Source of the DNA: Gambelia wislizenii | Lineage: Eukaryota; Chordata; Lepidosauria; Squamata; Crotaphytidae | Direction: 5' to 3' | Length of the DNA: 64,000 nucleotides | Assembly: GCA_030847615.1 (NCBI GenBank) | Contig: JAUMIR010000014.1 | Location: 10,888,501 to 10,952,500, forward strand | Shown here: positions 1 to 18,600 of the stretch, piece by piece | Numbering within the stretch: the first letter of the stretch is position 1 | Layout: each line of letters begins with the position of its first letter | Program-made: the position numbers and the translations under genes | Notes under the pieces: generated by a model | Databases searched by the model: none | The model's input: the letters and a program-made list of their open reading frames with translations, nothing else | Told to the model about the DNA's origin: nothing

Positions 1-15
1 ATTCAGCCAGCAATC

Positions 16-9755
<9,740 letters not shown>

Positions 9756-9756
9756 G

Positions 9757-9850
9757 GCGACCAAATGGGTAGAGGGCTCGCCGCCAGGCGGATGACAAAG
9801 GATATAAACCTCCCTCTCGGCCTCTCCGACGACGAAGGCAAAAGGGCCAC
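9757..9850 (-). promoter_or_regulatory. RPL12: RPL12 5' leader and core promoter candidate
   Basis: Reading the minus strand upstream of the ATG at 9755, a TTTATATC stretch lies at 9801-9810 and a pyrimidine-rich run (CCCTTTTGCCTTC) at about 9834-9846. Vertebrate ribosomal protein mRNAs start at a C in a 5' terminal oligopyrimidine tract, which confers mTOR-dependent translation. The 9834-9846 tract would give a leader of about 90 bases. A start 25-30 bases below the TATA-like element is the alternative. The start site itself is inferred. Confidence 0.45.
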
Positions 9851-9885
9851 GAAAGACGCGAGTCGCCTAGATATAGGGGTCAAAG

Positions 9886-9895
9886 TCTCGCGAGA
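9886..9895. promoter_or_regulatory. TCTCGCGAGA (CGCG) palindrome, copy 1
   Basis: Perfect ten-base palindrome TCTCGCGAGA, about 130 bases upstream of the RPL12 start codon. This element is known to be bound by BANP and has been linked to ZBTB33 at CpG-island promoters of essential genes. Binding is blocked by methylation of its CpGs. Occupancy here is inferred. Confidence 0.75.
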
Positions 9896-9911
9896 TCCCG
9901 CGCCGCCGTCC

Positions 9912-9919
9912 TGACGTCA
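9912..9919. promoter_or_regulatory. TGACGTCA cAMP-response-element palindrome
   Basis: Exact consensus CREB/ATF site, 17 bases from the first TCTCGCGAGA motif, within the divergent promoter. Function inferred from the motif alone. Confidence 0.5.
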
Positions 9920-10172
9920 GGGAAGCCATATTGGATTTGGGGCGGAAAAGGGCACATTGGGGTGCATATAGCAGGCGCCGAGGGTCAATTTTCTCTATTC
10001 CGTAGCATCTCTGTGGTGATAACTCCTAGTAAAAGACAGGCAGGAGACCGAGTTTATATTAATACTGGAATTGATAATACCCGCCCCCCCCAATGAAATG
10101 TTTTTTTATTAATATCCCTTCGTTGCCTCAGTTTACTTCAGAAACAAGCCCGGTTGTCTCGTCCCATCACAA

Positions 10173-10182
10173 TCTCGCGAGA
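10173..10182. promoter_or_regulatory. TCTCGCGAGA (CGCG) palindrome, copy 2
   Basis: Second perfect TCTCGCGAGA, 287 bases from the first and about 265 bases before the LRSAM1 first-exon donor. Two exact copies of a ten-base CpG-containing palindrome in about 300 bases are very unlikely by chance in a CpG-poor vertebrate genome. Confidence 0.75.
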
Positions 10183-10299
10183 GTCTCCCCTCGACGACTA
10201 AGGTGAAGTACAGTATTGCCAAATGGGCAGCGAAGTCTCAAGGGGCCATTTTAAGTGCGGGCAAAAATAATTTAAAAAAAAGGAACCGGCTCTACCGGC

Positions 10300-10439
10300 C
10301 TGAGGTCACTCTGAGCCGCTCTGGCCTCTAGACTCTGTGGCGCTGGTGGAGCAGGTGCTCATGGGATACGAAGGATTTGGAGGCGGCTGGTTGCTTGTGA
10401 CGTTGGAAGGGGCTAGGGACCAGTGAGAGGGATGAGGGG
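10300..10439 (+). other. LRSAM1: Probable non-coding first exon of LRSAM1 (5' end not determined)
   Basis: GC-rich sequence ends in a strong donor, GGG|GTAAGT, at 10439/10440 in the LRSAM1 direction. The first coding exon at 15692 has acceptor-like sequence just upstream (AG at about 15669-15670), so an upstream untranslated exon is expected. The left border is arbitrary because the transcription start cannot be read from sequence. Confidence 0.45.
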
Positions 10440-10949
10440 GTAAGTACGGGGTGCGGGAAGGGACATGACGGAAGTGGGCGGGGCTTGAGTTCCCCCTGAA
10501 GCTGTTGTGGGCGGGGTTACTCCTCAGAAGGCCCCTCCCTCCCTGTTTCTGGGTGTGGCCAAGGAGCCTTGACAGCTCTCCTCACCTTTTGGCAAAGGCT
10601 ACCTGGAGGAGCAAGGTGGGCTCCTTTCGGCCTCCTTTTTTGGGGGGGTCTCCCTTAGCCAGGGTTCCAGGACAAGGGGGAACCCATCCTCTCCATTGCC
10701 AAGGTTGGCTGGACCTGTTGGATTTCTGCCTGGCAGCTCCATGTTTCCCTCAAAGCCACACTCTTCTTCACATCTCACCTTTTTAGCCCAGGAATCTTAG
10801 GGACGTTCACTTGGAAAACAAAGTCCTCCGTGGGATGTCCAGTGAGTGGGCCTTACAGTCAGGTAAGTGTCCACCCTCAGAGGGTGGGATCCTTGGGGGC
10901 AGACTGGGGAGTCTTCTGGTTTCTGTGTGTCTGGGGAAGGGGGTAACTG

Positions 10950-11600
10950 AATCATAGAATCATAGAGGTGGAAGACACCACAAAGGCCATCTAGTCCGAC
11001 CCCCTGCCCTGCAGAAATACACAATCAAACACACATTGGAGACTGCTTAATGCAGTGTAGATGTGTAAATTGCTATTGCTTAAAACAAGTTGTAAGCCGC
11101 TCTGATAGCCTTTGTGGCTGAAGAGTGGGGTATGAATACCTAATTAAATTAAAAATTAAATAAACAAATCATTTGCGACAGATGGCCGTCCAGCCTCTGT
11201 TCAAAGACCTCCAAAGAAGGAGACTCCACCATACTAGGAGGCAGTGTATTCCACTTCTGAACAGCTCTAATTGTCAGGAAGTTTTCCCTAATGTTTAGGT
11301 GGAATCTCTTTTCCTGTAGCTTGAACCCATTGCGCCGTGTCCTAGTCTCCAGAGCAGCAGAAGACAAACTTGCTCCATCCTCAGTATGACATCCCTTCAA
11401 ATATTTAAACAAGCTTATCATATCACCACTTAACCTTCTCTTTTCCAGACTAAACATGCCCAGCTCCCTGACATTCCTTAGGGCATAATGGTTTCCAGAG
11501 CTCCCACCATCCTGGTCGCCCTCTTCTGGACACGTTCCAGCTTCTCAATATCCTGTTTGGTGTCCCAGTTGGACCAGGAAGAATAGTGAAGCAACCAGGA
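10950..11600 (-). mobile_element. CR1 LINE 3' part interrupted by a SINE
   Basis: On the minus strand the CR1 3' end occupies 10950-11030 and the ORF2 part 11167-11590. Translation gives [17 protein letters not shown] and FHLNIRENF, classic CR1 C-terminal residues. The two halves are separated by the SINE at 11030-11166, so the SINE inserted later. Confidence 0.85.
11030..11166 (+). mobile_element. Sauria-type SINE, 5'-truncated, nested in CR1
   Basis: ACACATTGGAGACTGCTTAA, GTGTAAATTGCTATTGC, GTAAGCCGCTCTGATAGCC and an A/T-rich tail, matching the 3' half of the full copy at 12396. Confidence 0.85.
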
Positions 11601-11601
11601 A

Positions 11602-11930
11602 TCATAGAATCATAGAGTTGGAAGAGACCATAAGGGCCATCCAGTCCAACCCCCTGCCATGCAGGAATACCCCAATCAAAGCACTCTTGACAGACAGCCA
11701 TCCAGCCTCTGTTTAAAAACCTCCAAAGAAGGAGACTCCACCACACTATGAGGCAGCATATTTCACAGAATCATAGAATTGGAAGAGACTACAAGGGCCA
11801 TCCATTCCAAACCCCTGCCATGCAGGAATACACAATCAAAGCATTCCCAACAGATGGCCATCCAGCCTCTGTTTAAAAACCTCCAAAGAAGGAGACTCCA
11901 CCACACTCCCAGTCAGTGCATTGGTGAATG
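11602..11930 (-). mobile_element. Two further CR1 3' ends in tandem
   Basis: 11602-11765 and 11766-11930 each start with AGAATCATAGAAT... and pass GGAAGAGAC, GGCCATCCA and CCTCTGTTTAAAAACCTCC before stopping. With 10950-11600 they make three same-orientation CR1 tails within 1 kb. Confidence 0.85.
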
Positions 11931-12057
11931 GGCTTAGAAATCTAATTAATAAATCCTCATGTGTTTTTTTTAAAAACTACAGGCTAGAAGAAGGCAGTTT
12001 GTGTCTCCACTGAACCACATGGATGTCTTTATTTCATTTGTTGGTAACATCTATATA

Positions 12058-12291
12058 CAGTTGTCCTTTCATATTCACTGGGGTTTGGTTCCAGGACCCC
12101 CATGGATACCAAAATCTGTGAAGACTCAAGTCCCATTATATGCAATGGCATAGCAAAATGGTCTCCCTTATATAAGATGGCAAAATCAAGGCTTGCTTTT
12201 TGGATTATTATTTTTTAAAGAATATTTTCAAGCCATGAATACTTAAATCCATGGATACCAAATCTGTGGATATGGAGGGACAACTGTATAT
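12058..12291. mobile_element. Tigger-like MITE, complete
   Basis: Left end TACAGTTGTCCTTTCATATT, right end ATGGAGGGACAACTGTA. The interior carries ACCAAAATCTGTGAA, AATGGCATAGCAAAATGG and TTTTCAAGCCATGAATAC. TA flanks on both sides fit a TA target. Confidence 0.85.
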
Positions 12292-12292
12292 A

Positions 12293-12400
12293 ATTATCTT
12301 GGGTATGTTGCCTTTCCCAATGTGCTGATTGGCTGCTCAGGAAACACACCCAACCAATCACCACCCACATGCAAATTTCTTCTCCAGCTCACAATCCACT
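12293..12400. mobile_element. CCAATCAGCACA inverted-repeat element, left part (SINE inserted at its right edge)
   Basis: TTATCTTGGGTATGTTGCC, CAATGTGCTGATTGGCTGC, ACCCAACCAATCACCACCCA and CTCACAATCCACTC match 27520-27665 in order. The match resumes at 12645 (CTCCTGCCAC), immediately after the SINE. Confidence 0.8.
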
Positions 12401-12650
12401 CTGGTAGCGCAGAGGTTAAATGCCAGTACTGCAAGTCACTACATTGCAAGTTCGATTCCAGCGGGCTCCAAGGTTCACTCAGCCTTCCATCCTTTCGTAG
12501 GTCGGTAAAATGAGTACCCAGCTTGTGAGGGGCAATTAGCTAATACACATTGGAAACTGTTTAATGCAGTACAGATGTGTAAATTGCTATTGCTTAATTG
12601 TAAGCCGCTCTGATAGCCTTGTGGCTGAAGAGCGGGGTATAAATAAATAA
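12396..12650 (+). mobile_element. Sauria-type SINE, near full length
   Basis: Head GGTAGCGCAGAGGTTAAATG with B-box GTTCGATTCC, body CCAAGGTTCACTCAGCC and GGTAAAATGAGTACCCAGC, tail TAAGCCGCTCTGATAGCC then AAATAAATAAA. A short ACTC repeat flanks it, a possible target-site duplication. Confidence 0.88.
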
Positions 12651-13059
12651 ACTCCTGCCACTTAATCTCTGGCCCAGATTGGGACCCAGACAGTCAACTG
12701 GCGCTGGCAGCGGCAGCAGGGCAACAGAGCGAGTCACTCTCAGCAATTCTGGGAAAAGTGCGGAATGCTGAGAAGGGGGGAGGAAGAATTTAAAAATCCA
12801 CTCGCCTACCTTACAAGTTTATCGGGAGGTTTACTGGGTGTTTTTCGGTTGTTTTTGAACAGCATATGTTACGCCAAAAACAGCTAGTTTTGTTGATGAA
12901 AGTTTCAATTTTATACATATGCATATACACATCTTCATGGCTCACTTTTGCGGTTATGAAGCGGCATAGTTGTAACAGAGTTTCGTTGTTCTTTTTCTTG
13001 TAAAACCCCATGTACATTAATGGCGCTATAGAAATAGAAGATATCATCATCATCAGTAC

Positions 13060-13300
13060 AGTCTGCTATCCATATCCACAGTTTCTGCATCCACAGATTC
13101 CACCATCCACGACTTGAAAATATTCCCACCCACCCCCGCAAAAAATCCAAAAAGCAAACTTTGATGTTCCCATTTCACATAAGGGACACCATTTTACTAT
13201 GATATGTAATGACACTTGAGCATCTACGGATCTTGGTGTCCATGGAGGACCCTGGAACCAAACCCCAGCTATCTGCTGATAGAGCTCACTGTAGTAAATG
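13060..13300. mobile_element. Tigger-like MITE, diverged
   Basis: TACAGTCTGCTATCCATATC at the left, GACTTGAAAATATTCCCA and CACATAAGGGACACCATTTT inside, CCAAACCCCAGC near the right end. Confidence 0.7.
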
Positions 13301-13325
13301 AAAGACATAATTAAAGGCAAATATA

Positions 13326-13560
13326 TGTGGTGTAGTGGTTTGCCATTGGACTATGGCTCTGGAGGCCAGGGTTCGAATCCCCGATTGGCCATGCAAACCC
13401 ACTGGGTGGCCTTGGGTAAGTCACATTCTCTCAGCCTCAGAGGAAGGCAAAGGCAGACCTCCCTCTGAACAAATCTTGCTGAGAAAACCCTGTGACAGAT
13501 TCACCTTAGGGTCGCCATAAGTCAGAAGTGACTTGAAGGCACACAACAACAAAAACAAGA
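13326..13560 (+). mobile_element. SINE, ACA-tail tRNA-derived family, near full length
   Basis: tRNA-like head GGTGTAGTGGTTTGCCATTG with B-box GGTTCGAATCCCC, body CCCACTGGGTGGCCTTGGG and AAGTCACATTCTCTCAGCC, 3' end GGGTCGCCATAAGTCAGAAG followed by GGCACACAACAAC. This is the best copy in the window. Confidence 0.88.
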
Positions 13561-14524
13561 AAAGCCAATGCTTTTAATAGGCATGCATCATACAGGAAGC
13601 TCTGATTTACATATTCTATTTATCAGACGCCCAGTAGTAATTATTCTCTGTGTGACAGATGGATGACAGAATGTTCATTCATTCCAAAATGAAAACTTGT
13701 AAATAGAAAATTAGCTTTCGGGTGGGGTGGGATTAAGTCAGATTGTTATCGTATGGGGCATATTGGTTTTGTGTATGGGGGGCAACGTGGGCATCCATCA
13801 GTAGTCTGAAGTGGTACAGTCCTTGTGTGTCTGACTAGCTCTGTGAGAACTAGGCCAGGTTTAGAGCTTTCTTTTTTATTATTTCCTGTGCCTTCATTAA
13901 CTTTGCAACAGAGAGAAATTGACTAGACTAGATCCAATAATCCACATTTCATCTCCCTGCTTGGAAAAGCAATATTTGTCCAATGGTATTTTGTCAAGAA
14001 CAACGTCTCATTAAAACAGTCTGTTTATGTATTTTTCTATTATAAATACAAAAAAAAAGTCCATGGGAAAAGATGAAAAGGGGGAAAATAAGACTTTTCT
14101 GGTATAATTATGGTCTTTGACAGGCATTAATATAAGCAGATGTACCAAAGATGTGTGAAAAAAAGATTTCATTTGTCACCATAGCCCAGTGTGTTTCAAC
14201 CAGAAATTATTTGTGTGGCTTTCTCCAAAGGAAAACAATTTCAAAATTGACCTACAGGGATTTAAAAAAACTCTCCAAAGCTTATAGCTAGCAACTGATT
14301 ACCTCTGAATGGGGGATAGTGAATATTTTGTCTTTCCAACCTTGAAAATTTTCAGGTATAAACATACAAATTTCCAAATCTAAAATACTCAGTGTTGATA
14401 CACTATTATCTATGTAAATAGAAATACAAAGGCTATCAAATATTTATTGTGTATTTCTAGTTTTAAATATTTAGGCACTGAAACAATGCAATTAATAGGA
14501 AGGAACTATAAACCATTTTCACAT

Positions 14525-15095
14525 TGTGAAGTCGAAAGCTTTCATGGCTGGCATAGGTTTTTCATGGTTTTTTTCTGGGCTGTGAGGCAATGTTTTGGAA
14601 GAGTTTATTCCTGACGTTTCACCTGCATCTGTGAAGGTGAATGGTGCATCAGAGAATGGTGGCATAGGGGTATGTGGGGTTTATATACTGTGAGTCCCTG
14701 TTGAAGAGGATTAGCATGTAAATTTGTGTATTTAGTTATTGGATGTTCCGTTCTTAGGGTGGGAGGATATGCGAGGGGGATTAGTGTCTATTTAGCTAAT
14801 AGTCCATTGTCTGCTGGGAAGCCCCCTGTCCCTGTATGAAGTTCATTTGCATGTGCTGAGTTTTGATTTTGGTGTTTTTCAGGACTGCTAGCCAAACTTT
14901 GTTTACTTTTAGGGTTTCCCCTTTCCTGTTGAAGTTGTCCTGGTGTTTGTGGATTTCAATAGCTTCCCTATGTATTCTGACCTAATAGTTATTAGCCTGG
15001 TCCAGAATTTCGGTGTTTTCAATTTTTCACATTGGTTAAAATCAAAGTTAAGCAATTGGAAGAAATGAAACTCGTCAAGACTTGGTAGAATTTCC
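14525..15095 (-). mobile_element. Penelope-like retroelement, 3' part
   Basis: On the minus strand, 15000-14880 reads RIHREAIEIHKHQDNFNRK and then KVNKVWLAVL, a stretch characteristic of the C-terminal region of vertebrate Penelope-like elements. It continues to a 3' block (DAGETSG, then MKAFDF-like) shared with 23278-23470. Several stops; a dead copy in the LRSAM1 intron before coding exon 1. Confidence 0.7.
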
Positions 15096-15180
15096 ACCGT
15101 ATAAGCATATGTCTTCCCTAAATTAGCTTTTCTAATTCAGGCTATTCCAATTAAGCCACCACTGAATTTTTTTTGCCACA

Positions 15181-15515
15181 TAGAATCATAGAATTGTAGA
15201 GCTGGAAGAGACCACGAGGGCCATCCGGTCCAACCCCCTGCCATGCAGGAATGCAGTCATATCACCCCTGACAGATGGCCATCCAGCCTCTGTTTAAAGA
15301 CCTCCAAGGAAGGAGACCCCACCACACTCCGAGGGAGTGTGTTCCACTGCCAAACAGCTCTTACTGTCAGAAAGTTCCTCCTAATGTTGAGGTGGAATCT
15401 CTGTTCCTGGAGCTTGCATCCGTTGCTCCGTGTTCTAGTCTCTGGAGCAGCAGAAAACAAGCTTGCTCCATCCTCAATGTGACACCCCTCCAAATACTTA
15501 AACAGGGCAATTATG
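15181..15515 (-). mobile_element. CR1 LINE 3' end, short distance upstream of LRSAM1 coding exon 1
   Basis: TAGAATCATAGAATTGTAGAGC at the 3' end, then ORF2 residues ([29 protein letters not shown]) on the minus strand. The ORF2 part is open for over 80 codons. Confidence 0.9.
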
Positions 15516-15691
15516 TTTAAATATGTTATGTTTAAGCTGGTGGCGGATTGAGCAGGACATGTTAGACAGGAGTAGCTGCTTATGAAAAACAGTCGGGATG
15601 TAACCAAGGAATTCCTGTTGTTCAGGTTGTGGTTCTCATCTGCCTTGTTTGCTGACCATCTCTGAATCAGGCTAAAGAAAAACAAGGGAAG

Positions 15692-18600
15692 ATGCTGCTC
15701 TTCTTCCGTAAAAGGAAACCCAGTGATGAAGCCCGTAAGCGCCTTGAGTACCAAATGTGCCTGGTAAGTCACGATGCCTTGGCTAACTAGGTAGGTTGGT
15801 TCCTGGGAACCTCAAGTCCCTGCTCAAAATAAGCATCTGACTGAGACTGTATAACACTTAAATATATTGAGGTCCCAAGGCACATATTGCTTTGTCTGAA
15901 GCATGCTGGAAGATTTGAGTTCCAAACATAGAATCATAGAATCATAGAATTGTAGAGTTGGAAGAGACCACGAGGGCCATCCAGTCCAACCCCCTGCTAC
16001 GCAGGAAATCTTGATCAAAGCATCCCCGACAGATGGCCATCCAGCCTCTGTTTAAAGACCTCCCAGAGGACTTTTGGCCTGAAGGAGGGGTCTGAACGTA
16101 GGGTCATGGCATCCACATCAAATAAGCACAGATGCTTCCTTACAGAGAGCGCCGCCAATTCCAATTCGAGACCCTTCTGGCTGAGGTAATGGCTACTAGG
16201 AAGGCGACCTTAATGGACAGGGTCCTGAGGGGCACCTTCCTAAGCGGCTCAAACGGGTGTTTCATCAGTTGACAGAGCACCAGGGGAGGTTCCATGTGAT
16301 GCACAGGAGGCGAGATCAGCATTGCCCCCCTGAGGAATCTTCTTACATGAGGATGAGGAGAGCCTGCCTCCCTGGGGACACTGGATGACCGAGGACAAGA
16401 CAGCCACCTGCCTCTTTAGTGTATCATATATGTGTCTACAAAAGCGTGTAGTCCTCGAGATGGTTTTATTATGATGGTCAGGCTGTGTGAGTCATTGGTA
16501 GCATACTAATCACCTGAAAGGAGTTACAACTTGGATTGGAGATAAAACCACTTATCTCATGGGTGGAAACATCCATTCGGTTTTGCAACCACAGCTCACC
16601 TCTCTGTCTCTTAACAGGCAAAGGAAGCCGGAGCAGATGATATTCTTGATATATCCAAATGTGAACTCTCAGAGGTACATTTTCTGTAGTGGAATTTGGG
16701 GATGGGAGATCAGGTTGCTCGAATCTACCATTAAAGCTTGAAAGCTCTGGCAGTTTCATTTCCAGATCATGATTTGGAGTCTTTTTGTGGTGCAAACATC
16801 CATTACATTGGGCATGGAGTTAAGTTATTGTATTGCATACTTTTATGATCATTCTTCACTGCAAAGAGTGATATTTTGCTCTGTTCCAGTCAGTAACAAG
16901 CCACAAAACTCCCTTTAAAGTGAATATTTGCAGCTTGATTTAAAGAGGCTTCCCTCATTTTCTACTGAATTGCCATGGTTTGGGAGGGCAGGCTGGGGGC
17001 CAAATGTTACCTGTCCTAGTTTACTGTTGTGTTTGAACTGGGATTCCTGTCTGTTGCTTCTCTAACAATGAATAGCCCATTTGCCCCCCTTGGCTTCTGT
17101 ACCTCAGCATGTTTGGGAGCAACAAGCCAGAAAAACTGGTCCAGATTGAGTAGTGCTGAACAAACCTGTGCTAGAAGATTCCTGGTTTGTGTAGCCATTC
17201 CTACTAAATTGTTTGTCATTCTAGGTTAGTGTTACATGTGAAGCTTGAAGAAACCTGAGTGTTTTTTCATTATATTCGATCTGATCAGTATTTGATTTGT
17301 TTTTGTGTGTGTGCATGCACTTTTAGCTTCCCTATGGAGTTTTTGCAACCTGTAAAGTCCTGCAGAAGAAGGTAAGAGGTGCAATATGAACCTATTTGTG
17401 CAAAGGCATAGGAGTACTGTATATAGGAGTGAGATGTGGCACACAAATAAGCTATTTAGGGAGACTGGGTAAACTCACCTGGTATACCATCTCATCCTAT
17501 CTAGGGAATGGAACCTCATGAGTTAGACAAGGAAAATTAGAAATGTGGTTTTAGGAAGAAATCTTATTGAGTATTGTGGTTGAAAAGCAAGAATTTGACA
17601 TTATGAAGTAGAGAAAGAAGGATTAAAATAAAAAGGGCTTCCATCAGCTAATCCTTTTGCTGTCACGAACTGTGAGGTTTTCCACTAATCCCCACCTCTG
17701 CCACCAATGTGTAGACTTCCTCCTGTCCCACTGCTGCCACTCAGTGTAGGGATTTTTGCTAATCCTCACTTCGTTACCAGCGTGTAGACTTCCTCCTGTC
17801 CCACTGCTGTGGCCACCAACTGTGGGAATCTCCAAGTTGTCTTCATGATTATTGAACAAAACTTTACAGGTCCTCCCTGTACCCATGGCACCAATACCCC
17901 CAGTTTCAGTTATCCGAGGGACACAAAGTAGGGGACACATACCATCTTCTAGGTCCTCCGATGCAACTCTATAGTATGTTTGCATAGGAAGTCTTCTATT
18001 TTAATAAGGTTTGCTGTTATCTGTGGTTTCACTTATACGTGGTAAGTTCAGGAATGTATCCCCTGTGGATATGGGGGGAGGACAACCTGTATTTATCTTA
18101 TATTCCAGCTGCACACCACCACCTTTCATTAAGTGCTACCACCACAGACACCAAGTATCTGCACTTAAGTTTTCCAGCATCCCTTATGTAGTGTTCTCGG
18201 AAGCAAAAGCATATAACAAAAATAATGATTTATTAAGCAGAAATTGAATATAGCTATATTTATCTAATAAATGTAAAAACATTTTCCTACATAAACCCAG
18301 AACATCAAAACAGCACCTGCCAATAAAAGGACAGGAGGGAAGAAGTCAGTCTAACCTTCCTAGGAGGGGCGTTCCAGAGCCTGGGAGCAGCAACCAAGAA
18401 GGCCCTGTCTTATGTTCCCATAAAATGTGCCTGAAAGGGTGTGGGGGACAGAGAAAAGTGCTTTGGCTATAGTCGTTTTTTCCTAAAGTCTGCTGAATAG
18501 TTTGAACACTGTAAAAATGAAATGCCTTGAAATGCCAACGTGGATTATCACAGAGACTGTCTAAGTCAGGGCTATGGGTTCTGGTTACCAACATCATTGC

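Larger units (their letters stand above)
9760..10440. promoter_or_regulatory. GC-rich divergent promoter region of RPL12 and LRSAM1
   Basis: This stretch separates the RPL12 start codon (minus strand) from a strong GTAAGT donor at 10440 on the plus strand. It is visibly richer in CpG than the flanks. It holds two perfect TCTCGCGAGA palindromes (9886-9895 and 10173-10182), a TGACGTCA palindrome (9912-9919) and GCCAT motifs at about 9925 and 10243 that resemble YY1 sites. The window shows a head-to-head gene pair. A shared CpG-island promoter is inferred from that geometry and motif content. Confidence 0.7.

Noticed and set aside
13360..13385. tRNA gene suggested by a GGTTCGAATCCCC B-box
   Set aside because: The head lacks a foldable cloverleaf and continues into SINE body and ACA tail; it is a tRNA-derived SINE.
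15257..15772. 171-codon minus-strand open frame overlapping LRSAM1 coding exon 1
   Set aside because: Explained by a minus-strand CR1 fragment (15257-15515) running on by chance into the antisense of LRSAM1 exon 1.
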